A stretch of 64,000 bases of DNA from Pollutimonas bauzanensis (GCF_900129885.1 NZ_FQXE01000014.1:81943-145942); one strand, 5' to 3'; counted from the stretch's first letter, positions 16,450 to 25,303 are shown. Numbers and translations are program-made. Notes: a model not told the origin generated them from the letters alone.

Positions 16450-17910
16450 TCAGGTTTCCTCGTGCCACAGGAAGCCGGCCCGCGACGCCAGGGCGCTGGA
16501 GGCCGCGGGCCCCCAGCTGCCCGCCGTGTAGGTCTTGGGCGCTATCGCGTATTTGCTCCAGCACGCCAGTATGGGTTCCACCCAGGTCCAGGCCTGGGCC
16601 TGTTCGTCGCGGCGCATGAACAGCCCCAGCTGCCCGCGTATGACCTCCAGCAGCAGGCGCTCGTAGGCATCGGCCCAGCGCGCCTTGAACATGGTGTGGA
16701 AGTCCAGGTTCAGGTAGGTGGACTGCAGACTCATGGCGTCGCCCGGTTCCTTGGCCAGGAAGTACAGGCGCACGCTTTCCTTGGGCTGCAGGCGGATGAC
16801 CAGGCGGTTGGCCGAGTGCAGGCCCATGGGCATCGGAAACAGCGCGTGCGGGACGTCGCGGAAATTGATGACGATCTCGGCCACGCGCTCCTGCATGCGC
16901 TTGCCCGTGCGCAGGAAAAAAGGCACTCCCGCCCAGCGCCAGTTGGACAGCTCGGCCTGCAGGGCGACAAAGGTTTCAGTGTTGCTCTCGGGCGCGACGT
17001 GGTGCTCTTCGCGATAGCCGGTCACCGGCATGCCGTTGATGGCGCCGCTGCGGTACTGGCCGCGCACGCTCTTGGCCAGGACGTCTTCGGTGCTGAAGGG
17101 CTTGAGCGACTTGAGCACCTTGAGCTTTTCATCGCGCACCGCGTCTTCCGCCAGACTGGCGGGCGGTTCCATGGCGACGATGCACAGCAGCTGCAGCAGG
17201 TGGCTTTGCAGCATGTCGCGCAGGGCGCCGGTGCGGTCATAGAACTCGCCGCGCTCTTCGACCCCCAGTTCTTCCGCAATGGTGATCTGGATATTGTCTA
17301 TCCATTCGCGGCGCCACAAGGGCTCGAACAGGGTATTGCCGAAGCGGATGGCCATCAGGTTCTGCACGGACTCCTTGCCCAGATAATGGTCGATGCGGTA
17401 GATCTGGTTCTCGGCGAAGCACCGGCCGACCGCCTCGTTGATGGTGTTGGACGACTGCAGGTCGTGGCCCAGGGGCTTTTCCAGGACCACGCGCACGTTC
17501 GGATGGTTCAGGCCGACCTGCGCCAGGTGCTGGCAGATCGTGATGAACAGATGCGGGGCCGTGGCCAGATAGCATACCGTGACGCGCTCGGGCGCGTCGC
17601 CCATGGCCTGCAGCAGCGTCTGGTAGTCCTGGATGTTGTCGGCGTCCAGGCTATGGAAATGCAGGCGGGCGGCGAAGCTTTTCCAGACCTCGTCGTCGTA
17701 GTCGGCGCCCAGCCCGGGCCTGACGCGCTGCTGCAGCAGTTCCAGATAGCCATCTATGCCGACCGCCTTGCGCCCCAGGGCGAAGATGCGCCCATCGGCA
17801 TGCAGCGCTCCCGCCTTGTGGGCCTGGTATAGCGCGGGAAGCAGCTTGCGCAGGGCAAGGTCTCCGGTGCCGCCGAAAAACACGATATCAAAGGCGGGTG
17901 TTGTGGCCAT
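16450..17910 (-). CDS. zwf: Glucose-6-phosphate 1-dehydrogenase
   Basis: A 486-residue NAD(P)-dependent dehydrogenase, first step of the oxidative Entner-Doudoroff and pentose phosphate routes. The coenzyme loop FGGTGDLALRKLLPAL is near residues 11-26, the substrate motif RIDHYLGKESVQN is at about 180, and EKPLGHDL occurs near 150. The ATG of MATTPAFD was preferred over a TTG two codons upstream because AAGGA then has a normal spacing. It leads the zwf-pgl-glk-hexR operon, and a HexR palindrome lies 38 bases upstream. Confidence 0.95.
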   Translation of the reverse strand: MATTPAFDIVFFGGTGDLALRKLLPALYQAHKAGALHADGRIFALGRKAVGIDGYLELLQQRVRPGLGADYDDEVWKSFAARLHFHSLDADNIQDYQTLLQAMGDAPERVTVCYLATAPHLFITICQHLAQVGLNHPNVRVVLEKPLGHDLQSSNTINEAVGRCFAENQIYRIDHYLGKESVQNLMAIRFGNTLFEPLWRREWIDNIQITIAEELGVEERGEFYDRTGALRDMLQSHLLQLLCIVAMEPPASLAEDAVRDEKLKVLKSLKPFSTEDVLAKSVRGQYRSGAINGMPVTGYREEHHVAPESNTETFVALQAELSNWRWAGVPFFLRTGKRMQERVAEIVINFRDVPHALFPMPMGLHSANRLVIRLQPKESVRLYFLAKEPGDAMSLQSTYLNLDFHTMFKARWADAYERLLLEVIRGQLGLFMRRDEQAQAWTWVEPILACWSKYAIAPKTYTAGSWGPAASSALASRAGFLWHEET

Positions 17911-17947
17911 GAGCAAGCTTTCCTTTTGAATGGGGCGGGACCGTTGG

Positions 17948-17962
17948 TGTAATTAAGCTACA
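17948..17962. promoter_or_regulatory. HexR operator of the zwf operon
   Basis: TGTAATTAAGCTACA matches the HexR consensus TGTARTWWWAYTACA at 14 of 15 positions. It is 38 bases upstream of the zwf ATG, where bound HexR would block the promoter. The same consensus recurs perfectly before edd. Confidence 0.85.
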
Positions 17963-18093
17963 TGTCGGCCGCCTTGTAAAGCGCAGGCTCTGCAAAGGCC
18001 CCAATTTGGGCTCCGCCCGCCGCGGGCCGGTAGAATAGCTGGCTACAATGGCCAGCCAGTCCGCACTCATCATTTTGTCAGCCGAAAGTAATC

Positions 18094-19122
18094 ATGACCC
18101 AGAGCCCGGCCCGCAGCACGATTGCCGACGTAGCGCGTCACGCGGGCGTTTCCAAAGCCACCGTGTCCCGCTTCCTGAATCATCGCGATACGCTGCTGTC
18201 GCCCGGGATCGCCGGGCGCGTCGAAGCGGCGATCGCCGATCTCGGCTATACGCCCAGCCCCATGGCGCAGGCGCTCAAGCGCGGCCGCTCGCGCCTGATA
18301 GGCCTGGTGGTCGCCGACATCACCAACCCGTATTCGGTGGCGGTCCTGCGCGGCGCCGAACAGGCCTGCCGCGAGGCCGGCTACCTGCTCATGCTGTTCA
18401 ACCTGGGCAATGAGGGCGAGCGCGAAAGCGCCGGCATACATGCCTTGTCTTCCTATCGGGTGGAGGGCTTCATCCTCAACACCATGGGCCACGACGCCGG
18501 GGCGCTGCTGGAAACCGCGCGCCAGGGCAAGCCCATCGTCCTGGTCGACCGCCTGCACCAGGGCCTGGACGTGGATTTTGTTTCGCTGGACAACCGGCAG
18601 GCGATCTACCTTGGCGCCCGGCACCTGGTCGATGCGGCTTACCGGGAATTGCTGCTGGTCACGGAGCCGCTGGGCGGCGTGAGTTCGCGCCTTGAACGCG
18701 CCCGGGCTTTCGACGCCTTCGTCCGCGAGCACGGCGGCGCCGTGTCCGGCCAGTGCTTCGAGAGCCAGGCGCAGGGGCAGGATGCCCTGGTGGCTGCGCT
18801 GCAAGCCGCCAGGGCGCGCGCGCAGGCCCGCTCGGCCATGCCGGCCGTCATTTCCAATAACGCCGTCGTGACCTTGCGCATCGTCGCCGCCGTCGCCGGG
18901 CTGGGCTGGCGCCTGGGCAGGGACATAGGGCTGGTCGGCATCGACGATACCGAATGGGCGCCATATGTGGGCCCGGGCATCAGCACGATATCCCAGCCCA
19001 CCGACGAGCTCGGGCGCATGGCGGCGCAGTGCCTGATGCAGCGCGTGGCGGGCTCCAATGTTCCGGCGCGCAAGGCCTTGCTGCCCGGGACTTTGGTGGC
19101 GCGGGGGTCGTCGCGCCAGTAG
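18094..19122 (+). CDS. ptxS: LacI-family repressor, PtxS-like (2-ketogluconate regulon)
   Basis: A 342-residue LacI/GalR regulator. The N-terminal helix-turn-helix is TIADVARHAGVSKATVSRFLNH near residues 9-30, followed by the hinge helix region SPMAQALKRGRSRLIGLVVADITNPY and a periplasmic-binding-like sensor domain ending in VGIDDTEWAPYVGPGISTISQP. In Pseudomonas, PtxS represses the kguEKTD operon and is released by 2-ketogluconate, binding TGAAACCGGTTTCA. That exact palindrome lies just downstream, before an operon with kguE-, kguK- and kguD-like genes, which supports the name. It is divergent from zwf. Confidence 0.87.
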   Translation: MTQSPARSTIADVARHAGVSKATVSRFLNHRDTLLSPGIAGRVEAAIADLGYTPSPMAQALKRGRSRLIGLVVADITNPYSVAVLRGAEQACREAGYLLMLFNLGNEGERESAGIHALSSYRVEGFILNTMGHDAGALLETARQGKPIVLVDRLHQGLDVDFVSLDNRQAIYLGARHLVDAAYRELLLVTEPLGGVSSRLERARAFDAFVREHGGAVSGQCFESQAQGQDALVAALQAARARAQARSAMPAVISNNAVVTLRIVAAVAGLGWRLGRDIGLVGIDDTEWAPYVGPGISTISQPTDELGRMAAQCLMQRVAGSNVPARKALLPGTLVARGSSRQ

Positions 19123-19147
19123 CGCGCGGGCCGATCAGGGTAAGTGC

Positions 19148-19156
19148 TGATATAAT
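19148..19156 (+). promoter_or_regulatory. Extended -10 promoter element of the kgu-type operon
   Basis: TGATATAAT matches an extended -10 (TGnTATAAT). No clear -35 is seen, as expected for extended -10 promoters. It lies 23 bases upstream of the PtxS palindrome, so a bound repressor would sit over the early transcribed region. Confidence 0.5.
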
Positions 19157-19179
19157 TTTCGGCTCTTGTGATTAAACTG

Positions 19180-19193
19180 TGAAACCGGTTTCA
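19180..19193. promoter_or_regulatory. PtxS operator
   Basis: TGAAACCGGTTTCA is a perfect 14-base palindrome identical to the operator described for PtxS in Pseudomonas. It lies between the ptxS-like gene and the transporter-kguEKD operon, downstream of a -10 element. Confidence 0.88.
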
Positions 19194-19333
19194 GCGGCAC
19201 GGGCCTTGCTGGCTCCGCCGAAACGGCGGCCCTGTCCCCGTGAACGGCGACGATATCCCTTTTTGTTTGTTTAGGTATTTTGCCAGGCTCGCGGTATGCT
19301 TTTATCCGCCGGCAATACCTTAGGTTCGAGAAC

Positions 19334-20005
19334 GTGAATTATTCTTTCCAATTCGGCCCGGTCTTCGACGCCTGGCCCTTATTGCTACACGGCACCTGGA
19401 TGACCATTCAGTTGTCATTCCTGGCCATGGTCTTTGGATCGCTGGTGGCGATACTGTGCGCCTGGGGCAAGACGGCCGGCCCGGCGCCCCTGCGCTGGCT
19501 GATCAATGCGTATATTGAAATCATACGCAACACGCCCTTCCTGGTGCAGCTGTTTTTCTTTTTCTTCGCGCTGCCGGCCGTCGGAGTGCGGTGGTCGCCC
19601 TATACCGCGGCGCTGGTCGCCATGGTGTTCAACCTGGGCGCCTACGCCACCGAAATCGTGCGCGCCGGCATCGAATCCATACCCAAGGGGCAGATCGAAG
19701 CCGGTCTGGCCTTGAGCCTGTCGCGCCTGGAGATTTTTCGCTTTGTCGTGCTCAAGCCGGCCTTGCGGGCCATCTATCCCGCCCTCACCAGCCAATTCAT
19801 CCTGCTGATGCTGGCATCCAGCGTGGTGTCGGTGATTTCGGCCGATGACCTGACCTCGGTGGCCGCCAATCTGCAATCGGAAACCTTCCGCAGTTTCGAG
19901 ATCTACATCGTCATCACCGGAATCTATCTTTTACTGACCCTGGCCTTTTCCTATTTGTTCCGACTGATGTACCAGTGGGGCCTCAATTATCCGGATCGTC
20001 GATAA
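19334..20005 (+). CDS. ABC transporter permease, polar amino acid (PAAT) type; candidate 2-ketogluconate uptake
   Basis: A 223-residue inner-membrane permease of the His/Glu/Gln/Arg/opine family, with about five membrane segments and the EAA-type loop near residues 115-150 (AYATEIVRAGIESIPKGQIEAGLALSL). The opening LLLHGTWMTIQLSFLAM and IEIIRNTPFLVQLFFFFFALP are classic for the family. The start is taken at a GTG, where homology begins; no strong ribosome site is seen, and the frame is open for 18 more codons upstream. It is the first gene after the PtxS operator, and its stop overlaps the next ATG (TAATG). Family members carry amino acids, but genetic context points to a sugar acid. Confidence 0.85.
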   Translation: MNYSFQFGPVFDAWPLLLHGTWMTIQLSFLAMVFGSLVAILCAWGKTAGPAPLRWLINAYIEIIRNTPFLVQLFFFFFALPAVGVRWSPYTAALVAMVFNLGAYATEIVRAGIESIPKGQIEAGLALSLSRLEIFRFVVLKPALRAIYPALTSQFILLMLASSVVSVISADDLTSVAANLQSETFRSFEIYIVITGIYLLLTLAFSYLFRLMYQWGLNYPDRR

Positions 20006-20658
20006 TGCGTACTTTTGGCTACTCCGATTTATGGTTCATCATCCAGGCGGCGCAATGGACCATCGCCCTGTCCGTCATGGCTTTTATCGGCGGCGGCATC
20101 GTCGGGCTGATCATCGCGCTGTCGCGCACGTCTGAAAACAGCGCGGCGCGCGCCTTGTCCATGGGCTTCATCAAGCTGTTCCAGGGCACGCCCTTGCTGC
20201 TGCAGCTGTTCCTGGTGTTTTTCGGCGCGCCGGTGCTGGGCCTGGACATCAACCCCTGGATCGCCGCCGCGGTGGCCCTGACGCTCAATAGCGGCGCCTT
20301 CCTTGGCGAGATATGGCGCGGCTGCATCGAGGCGATTCCGCGCGGCCAATGGGAAGCCGCCGAAGCGCTGGGCCTGTCGTATCGCAACAAAATGCGCGAT
20401 GTCGTCCTGCCGCAGGCCCTGAAGATAGCCGTGCCGCCTACGGTCGGCTACCTGGTGCAGATCGTCAAAGGCACATCCCTGGCCGCCATTATCGGTTTCA
20501 CCGAGCTTACCCGCGCCGGGCAGATCATCAATAACGCCACCTTCCAGCCCATGGTGGTTTTTTCCGCCGTGGCCATTATCTACTTCCTGCTGTGCTGGCC
20601 TTTGTCTTTGCTGGCCGCCTACATGGAGCGGCGCCTGGCGGTGTCGCTGTCGCGCTGA
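20005..20658 (+). CDS. ABC transporter permease, PAAT type, second subunit
   Basis: A 217-residue partner permease with QWTIALSVMAFIGGG near the N-terminus, FIKLFQGTPLLLQLFLVFFGAP, and the cytoplasmic coupling loop GAFLGEIWRGCIEAIPRGQWEAAEALGLSY near 100-130. Together with the preceding permease it would form the membrane heterodimer. It overlaps the first permease stop by one base and is followed by the binding protein and the ATPase in the same direction. Confidence 0.88.
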   Translation: MRTFGYSDLWFIIQAAQWTIALSVMAFIGGGIVGLIIALSRTSENSAARALSMGFIKLFQGTPLLLQLFLVFFGAPVLGLDINPWIAAAVALTLNSGAFLGEIWRGCIEAIPRGQWEAAEALGLSYRNKMRDVVLPQALKIAVPPTVGYLVQIVKGTSLAAIIGFTELTRAGQIINNATFQPMVVFSAVAIIYFLLCWPLSLLAAYMERRLAVSLSR

Positions 20659-20725
20659 AAAGGCGCGCTGGCGCATGCCGACCCCTGTTTTTGTTGACGT
20701 TTTAGTTCAATCCTGGAGACACGAT

Positions 20726-21532
20726 ATGTTCGTAATCAAGAAAATGCGCGCTTTTGCCGGCGCAACATTGCTGGCGGGCTGCACGGCGCTTGCGCTGGGC
20801 GCGGCGCCGGCCGGCGCCGAGACCATAGATCAGGTCAAGGAAAAGGGCGAGCTGACCATAGGGATGCTCGTCGATTTTCCTCCCTACGGCATTCTGAACG
20901 CTGAAAACAAGCCCGACGGCTACGATGCCGATGTGGCCAAGCAACTGGCCAAGGAACTGGGCGTCAAGATCAATATCATAGGCGTCACGGGCCCCAACCG
21001 CATTCCCTATCTGCTGACCAACAAGGTCGACATGCTGATAGCCTCGCTGGCCATTACCCCGGAACGCGCCAAGCAAGTGCAATTCTCGCATCCTTACTCC
21101 GCCGCCCAGATCGTCGTGTTCGGCGGCAAGGATGCCAAGATCGCCAAGGCAGAAGACTTGTCCGGCTTGCGCATCGGCGTTGCCCGCGCCAGCACGCAGG
21201 ATATCGCCGTCAGCAAAGTGGCTCCCAAGGACGCCAACATCCGCCGCTTCGACGACGATGCTTCGGCCATGCAGGCCTTGCTGTCGGGCCAGGTGGATGC
21301 CATCGGCTGCTCGACCACCGTGGCCGCGCAGATCGCCCAGCGCGCGCCCGATCGCTTTGAAAACAAGTTCGTATTGCTTCAGCAGGAAATGGCGGTGGCG
21401 CTGCGTCCCGGTGAACCCAATACGCTCAAGATCGTCAACGAGCTGGTCGACAAGAACATCAAGGACGGCGAGTTCAGCAAGCTGTTCCAGAAATGGCTGG
21501 GCACGCCCTTGCCAGAACTGAAAGCCTCCTGA
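20726..21532 (+). CDS. ABC transporter substrate-binding protein, PAAT-like with altered amino-group site
   Basis: A 268-residue periplasmic binding protein. The N-terminus is an export signal that may end at AGA-ET near residue 31; LLAGC at 15-19 is also a lipobox candidate. Two lobes are typical of the SBP_bac_3 family: GMLVDFPPYG, DGYDADVAKQLAKELG, and SLAITPERAKQVQFSHPY. The Arg that holds the ligand carboxylate in amino-acid members is present (about R114). The Asp that holds the ligand ammonium group (D161 in HisJ/LAO, motif DAxxxD) is replaced by Ser (DAIGCS, about S196). That fits a carboxylate without an alpha-amino group, such as 2-ketogluconate. GGAGA lies before the ATG. Confidence 0.87.
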   Translation: MFVIKKMRAFAGATLLAGCTALALGAAPAGAETIDQVKEKGELTIGMLVDFPPYGILNAENKPDGYDADVAKQLAKELGVKINIIGVTGPNRIPYLLTNKVDMLIASLAITPERAKQVQFSHPYSAAQIVVFGGKDAKIAKAEDLSGLRIGVARASTQDIAVSKVAPKDANIRRFDDDASAMQALLSGQVDAIGCSTTVAAQIAQRAPDRFENKFVLLQQEMAVALRPGEPNTLKIVNELVDKNIKDGEFSKLFQKWLGTPLPELKAS

Positions 21533-21553
21533 TTCACATAGCAGCGATTTATC

Positions 21554-22348
21554 ATGACTGACAGACAGACCATGCTTGCCGTCGATGAATCGGATCGTTC
21601 CGTCCAGCAGGGCGGGACGATTATCGAGATCGAAGCGCTCAACAAGTGGTACGACAAATTCCACGCTCTTACCGACGTCGACCTGACCGTCGCCGCCGGC
21701 GAACGTATCGTTATCTGCGGCCCTTCGGGTTCGGGCAAATCGACGCTGATACGCTGCATCAACGGGCTTGAAAAGATACAGCAAGGCCGCATCGTGGTCG
21801 ACGGCATAGACCTTACCGCCAGCGCGCGCAATATCGATGCGGTTCGCCAGGAAGTCGGCATGGTGTTCCAGCAGTTCAATCTGTTCCCGCACATGACGGT
21901 CTTGCGCAACTGCATGCTGGCCCCCATGCGGTCGCGCGGCATCAGCTCGCAGGAAGCCGAAGCGATGGCCATGAAATACCTGACCCGGGTCCGCATCGCG
22001 GACCAGGCCCTGAAGTATCCCAGCCAGTTGTCCGGCGGGCAGCAGCAGCGGGTGGCCATTGCGCGCGCGCTGTGCATGACGCCGAAGATCATGTTGTTCG
22101 ATGAGCCCACCTCGGCGCTCGATCCTGAAATGGTCAAGGAAGTGCTGGACACCATGATAGGCCTGGCCGAAGACGGCATGACCATGCTGTGCGTGACCCA
22201 CGAGATGGGGTTTGCTCGCAGTGTGGCCGACAGGGTGATTTTCATGGCGGACGGCGCCATCATCGAGCAGGCTTCGCCCCAGCAGTTCTTCAGCAACCCG
22301 CAGAATGAAAAGACCCGCAGCTTCCTGGGCCAGATCCTGAATTCCTAG
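21554..22348 (+). CDS. ABC transporter ATP-binding protein, PAAT (GlnQ/HisP) type
   Basis: A 264-residue ATPase energising the preceding permeases. Walker A is [10 protein letters not shown] near residue 56, the Q-loop is [12 protein letters not shown], the ABC signature is [15 protein letters not shown], Walker B is [15 protein letters not shown] and the H-loop is CVTHEMGF. The C-terminus [18 protein letters not shown] is typical of GlnQ/HisP members. An N-terminal extension of about 25 residues precedes the domain. It completes a four-component importer placed inside the 2-ketogluconate operon. Confidence 0.92.
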   Translation: MTDRQTMLAVDESDRSVQQGGTIIEIEALNKWYDKFHALTDVDLTVAAGERIVICGPSGSGKSTLIRCINGLEKIQQGRIVVDGIDLTASARNIDAVRQEVGMVFQQFNLFPHMTVLRNCMLAPMRSRGISSQEAEAMAMKYLTRVRIADQALKYPSQLSGGQQQRVAIARALCMTPKIMLFDEPTSALDPEMVKEVLDTMIGLAEDGMTMLCVTHEMGFARSVADRVIFMADGAIIEQASPQQFFSNPQNEKTRSFLGQILNS

Positions 22349-22435
22349 CGCGGTCCCTTGTATCGATACCGGGGCCAGGCGCCTCGCCGCGCCCTGTTTT
22401 CTGCCGGCCGCATTGTGCACGGCTTCTGTGGAATC

Positions 22436-23209
22436 ATGAACTCGTCCTATCCAATTATCATTTCCTTGACATCTTTCGGCGCAAGCGAGGTGCGGCGCCA
22501 TGGGCAGCGCTGGTTCGTCGAGCTGTGCCAGGCGGCGGGCGCCGACGGCGTGGAGATCCGCGGCGAGCTTCTGCAAGGCCGCGGCGGCGAACTCGCCGAA
22601 CTGGCCGCCAGCGTGCGCGGCGGCGGGCTGTCCTGCGTGTATTCCTGCCCCGACATGCTGTGGGACGCGGCCGGCGCGCTGAATCTGCCGGCGCTGGATC
22701 ATGGCCTGGACAGCGCCCTCGCTCTGAACGCGCCGGTGCTGAAAATGTCCATAGGCGCCTTCGGGCGAGCGTCGCGCGATACGCTCGCAGTCTTGCAGCA
22801 GCGCCTGGCCCGCCAGGACGTCAGACTGCTCATTGAAAACGACCAGACGGCCAGCGCCGGCAGCGTGGACAGCCTGCAGTATTTCTTCCAGGCGGCGGAC
22901 GCTTGCGGCCTGGATCTCGGCATGACCTTCGACATGGGCAACTGGCATTGGGTGGGCGAATGCCCCCTCCAGGCCGCGCAGGCGTTTTCCGCGCGCGTGC
23001 GCTACGTCCATTGCAAGGGCGCGCAGCGCCAGCCGGGGCGCTGGGTTGCCGTACCCCTGACGGATTCGGCCGCGCCGTGGCGGGCGATATTGCGGGCGTT
23101 GCCCGGCGACATGCCGCGCGCCATCGAATATCCCCTGGCGGGCGAGGACCTGCCGGCCCTGACGCGCGCCGCTATTGATGAATTACGCAATCTGGAGAAT
23201 AAATCGTGA
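22436..23209 (+). CDS. kguE: KguE-like sugar-phosphate isomerase/epimerase (TIM barrel)
   Basis: A 257-residue AP endonuclease-2-like TIM-barrel protein. Metal and acid residues are spaced as in xylose-isomerase-like epimerases: DGVEIRGELLQ near 36-46, LLIENDQT near 141, MTFDMGNWHW near 165, YVHCKG and AIEYPL near the end. In Pseudomonas kguE opens the kguEKTD operon, although its exact reaction is poorly defined. The start ATG was chosen by homology; the frame is open further upstream. Its stop overlaps the GTG start of the kinase (GTGA), so translation is coupled. Confidence 0.8.
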   Translation: MNSSYPIIISLTSFGASEVRRHGQRWFVELCQAAGADGVEIRGELLQGRGGELAELAASVRGGGLSCVYSCPDMLWDAAGALNLPALDHGLDSALALNAPVLKMSIGAFGRASRDTLAVLQQRLARQDVRLLIENDQTASAGSVDSLQYFFQAADACGLDLGMTFDMGNWHWVGECPLQAAQAFSARVRYVHCKGAQRQPGRWVAVPLTDSAAPWRAILRALPGDMPRAIEYPLAGEDLPALTRAAIDELRNLENKS

Positions 23210-24150
23210 GCCGTCCCCTGGATGTCGTAACGTTTGGCGAAGCGATGATGATGCTCGTGGCCGATCAGCCCGGGCCGCTGGAGCAGGCGCAAGCCTTTCA
23301 CAAGCGCACGGCCGGCGCGGAAACCAATGTCGCCATCGGACTTTCCCGGCTGGGCCTGAATGTGGGCTGGGCCAGCCGATTGGGGGCGGACTCCATGGGA
23401 CGCTACCTGCTTGCCGAAATGCGGCGCGAGGGCATAGATTGTTCGCATGTGGTCAGCGACCCCGGCCAGCGCACCGCCCTGCAGTTCAAGGGCCGGGTCA
23501 CCGATGGCAGCGATCCCCCGATCGAATATCACCGCAAGGGCTCCGCCGCCAGCCAGATGCAAGTGTCGGACATCGACGAACCCTGGCTGCGCAGCGCCAG
23601 GCATTTGCACAGCACGGGCGTGTTCGCGGCGATTTCCGGGAATTGCTACGAGGTGGTGCGCAAGACCATGGCATTGATGCGCGAGGCGGGCAGGACCGTG
23701 TCGTTCGACCCCAACTTGCGTCCCACCTTGTGGGCGTCGACCGAGAGCATGCGCGAGGGCGTCAATGCCCTGGCCTTTGGCGCCGATTGGGTATTTCCAG
23801 GCATAGAGGAAGGACGGCTGCTGACGGGCCGGCATACGCCTGAGGACATCGCCGGCTTTTATCGCGGGCATGGCGCCAGGCTGGTGGCCATCAAGCTGGG
23901 CGCCGAGGGCGCCTACTTCGACAACGGCGACGAACAGGGCTATGTGCCCGGATTTCCGGTGAAGACGGTGGTGGATACCGTGGGCGCGGGCGACGGTTTC
24001 GCGGTTGGCGTGATCAGCGCCTTGCTCGAAGGCCGGCCGCTGCGCCAGGCGGTGGAACGCGGCGCCTGGATAGGGGCGCGGGCCGTGCAGGTGCTGGGCG
24101 ATACCGAAGGGCTGCCCACCCGCGGCGAACTCGAGCAGGCCGGGCGCTAG
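23206..24150 (+). CDS. kguK: 2-ketogluconate kinase, PfkB family
   Basis: A 314-residue sugar kinase. The N-terminal GEAMMMLVADQPGPLEQAQAF and GAETNVAIGLSRLG (PfkB signature 1) and the C-terminal DTVGAGDGFAVG (signature 2 with the catalytic Asp) are clear. It most resembles 2-keto-3-deoxygluconate and 2-ketogluconate kinases; the neighbouring KguE and KguD genes and PtxS control favour 2-ketogluconate, giving 2-keto-6-phosphogluconate. The start is a GTG overlapping the kguE stop, with GGAGAA upstream. Confidence 0.85.
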   Translation: MSRPLDVVTFGEAMMMLVADQPGPLEQAQAFHKRTAGAETNVAIGLSRLGLNVGWASRLGADSMGRYLLAEMRREGIDCSHVVSDPGQRTALQFKGRVTDGSDPPIEYHRKGSAASQMQVSDIDEPWLRSARHLHSTGVFAAISGNCYEVVRKTMALMREAGRTVSFDPNLRPTLWASTESMREGVNALAFGADWVFPGIEEGRLLTGRHTPEDIAGFYRGHGARLVAIKLGAEGAYFDNGDEQGYVPGFPVKTVVDTVGAGDGFAVGVISALLEGRPLRQAVERGAWIGARAVQVLGDTEGLPTRGELEQAGR

Positions 24151-24283
24151 TGGCGTGTTCGAGTGCACGAACTAAGCAAACAGGACACCAGGCATCAATC
24201 GACAGACGCCGGGCCTCGAGCTTCGCATCGGCTGCCCGGGCCGGTGGAAGATCGGGTCCGGCCAATATGGGGCAAACGGAAAA

Positions 24284-25258
24284 ATGATCCGCAAACAGGT
24301 TTTGGTATATAAACAATTGCCGCCGGGCCAACTGGCCCGCATCCAGCGGGAACACGACGTGGTGCTGGCCGATCCGCGTGTTCCCGGGCAAAGGGAAGCC
24401 TTCTTTGGCGCCTTGCCGCGGGCGCAGGGCATGATAGGCTCCAGCTACCCCATCGATGACGGCGTGCTTGCGCAGGCTCCGCGCCTGGAGGTCATCTCGA
24501 GCATTTCGGTCGGGGTGGATCAGTTTTCCCTGGAGGCCATGTATCGGCGCGGCATCGCCCTGTGCCACACGCCGGGGGTTCTTACCGAGACGGTCGCCGA
24601 TCTGCTGTTTTCCATGGTGCTGGCCACCAGCCGCCGCATTGCGGAACTGGCCCGCTACGTGCGCGACGGACGCTGGGACCGCAGCATCGGCGAGGATTTG
24701 TACGGCTGGGATGTGCATGGCAAAACCCTGGGCATTCTGGGCTACGGCCGCATCGGCCATGCGCTGGCCCGGCGCGCGGGGCTGGGGTTCGGCATGCCGG
24801 TGCTTTATCACACGCGCACGCCGGTGCCCAGCGGCCTGCCGGACGGCCTGGCGCACGCGGCCACGCTGCGCGAAGTGCTGATGAAATCGGATTTCGTGGT
24901 GGTGGTACTGCCCTTGACCGACCAGACGCGGGGCTTGATCGGGGCGCAGGAATTGGCGGCGATGAAGCCGGGCGCGATACTGATCAACGGGGCCCGCGGC
25001 CCCATCGTTCAGGAAGCCGCCTTGCTGCATGCGCTGGACCATGGCAGCTTGCGCGCGGCGGGGCTGGATGTGTTCGATACCGAGCCCTTGCCGCTGGCCT
25101 CGCCTTTGCGCACGCACCCCAGGGTGCTGGCGCTGCCGCATATGGGGTCGGCCACCCACGAGACGCGCGAGGCGATGGCTGAAATGGCGACCAGCAATTT
25201 ATTGCTTGCCTTGCAGGGCAAGCAGCCCCTGGCGCTTTATGCGCCGCAGTCGTCATAG
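24284..25258 (+). CDS. kguD: 2-ketogluconate (6-phosphate) reductase, D-2-hydroxyacid dehydrogenase family
   Basis: A 324-residue NAD(P)-dependent enzyme. The Rossmann loop is GILGYGRIGHALA near 148-160; catalytic residues appear as Arg in INGARGP, Glu in DVFDTEP and His in LPHMGSATHETR. It resembles GhrB/TkrA-type 2-ketogluconate reductases. In the kgu pathway it reduces 2-keto-6-phosphogluconate to 6-phosphogluconate, which then enters Edd. A gap of 133 bases separates it from kguK, longer than elsewhere in the operon, so an internal promoter is possible though none is obvious. Confidence 0.83.
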   Translation: MIRKQVLVYKQLPPGQLARIQREHDVVLADPRVPGQREAFFGALPRAQGMIGSSYPIDDGVLAQAPRLEVISSISVGVDQFSLEAMYRRGIALCHTPGVLTETVADLLFSMVLATSRRIAELARYVRDGRWDRSIGEDLYGWDVHGKTLGILGYGRIGHALARRAGLGFGMPVLYHTRTPVPSGLPDGLAHAATLREVLMKSDFVVVVLPLTDQTRGLIGAQELAAMKPGAILINGARGPIVQEAALLHALDHGSLRAAGLDVFDTEPLPLASPLRTHPRVLALPHMGSATHETREAMAEMATSNLLLALQGKQPLALYAPQSS

Positions 25259-25303
25259 GCCGGGGTGTTCCAGGCAGTCCGGGAATGGGCCAGGGCGCGC
25301 CGC

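Noticed and set aside
20702..23011. A 769-residue open frame on the minus strand across the transporter genes
   Set aside because: It is antisense to three well-supported ABC and kgu genes; long antisense frames are expected in DNA with GC-rich third positions, and the translation has no recognisable domain.
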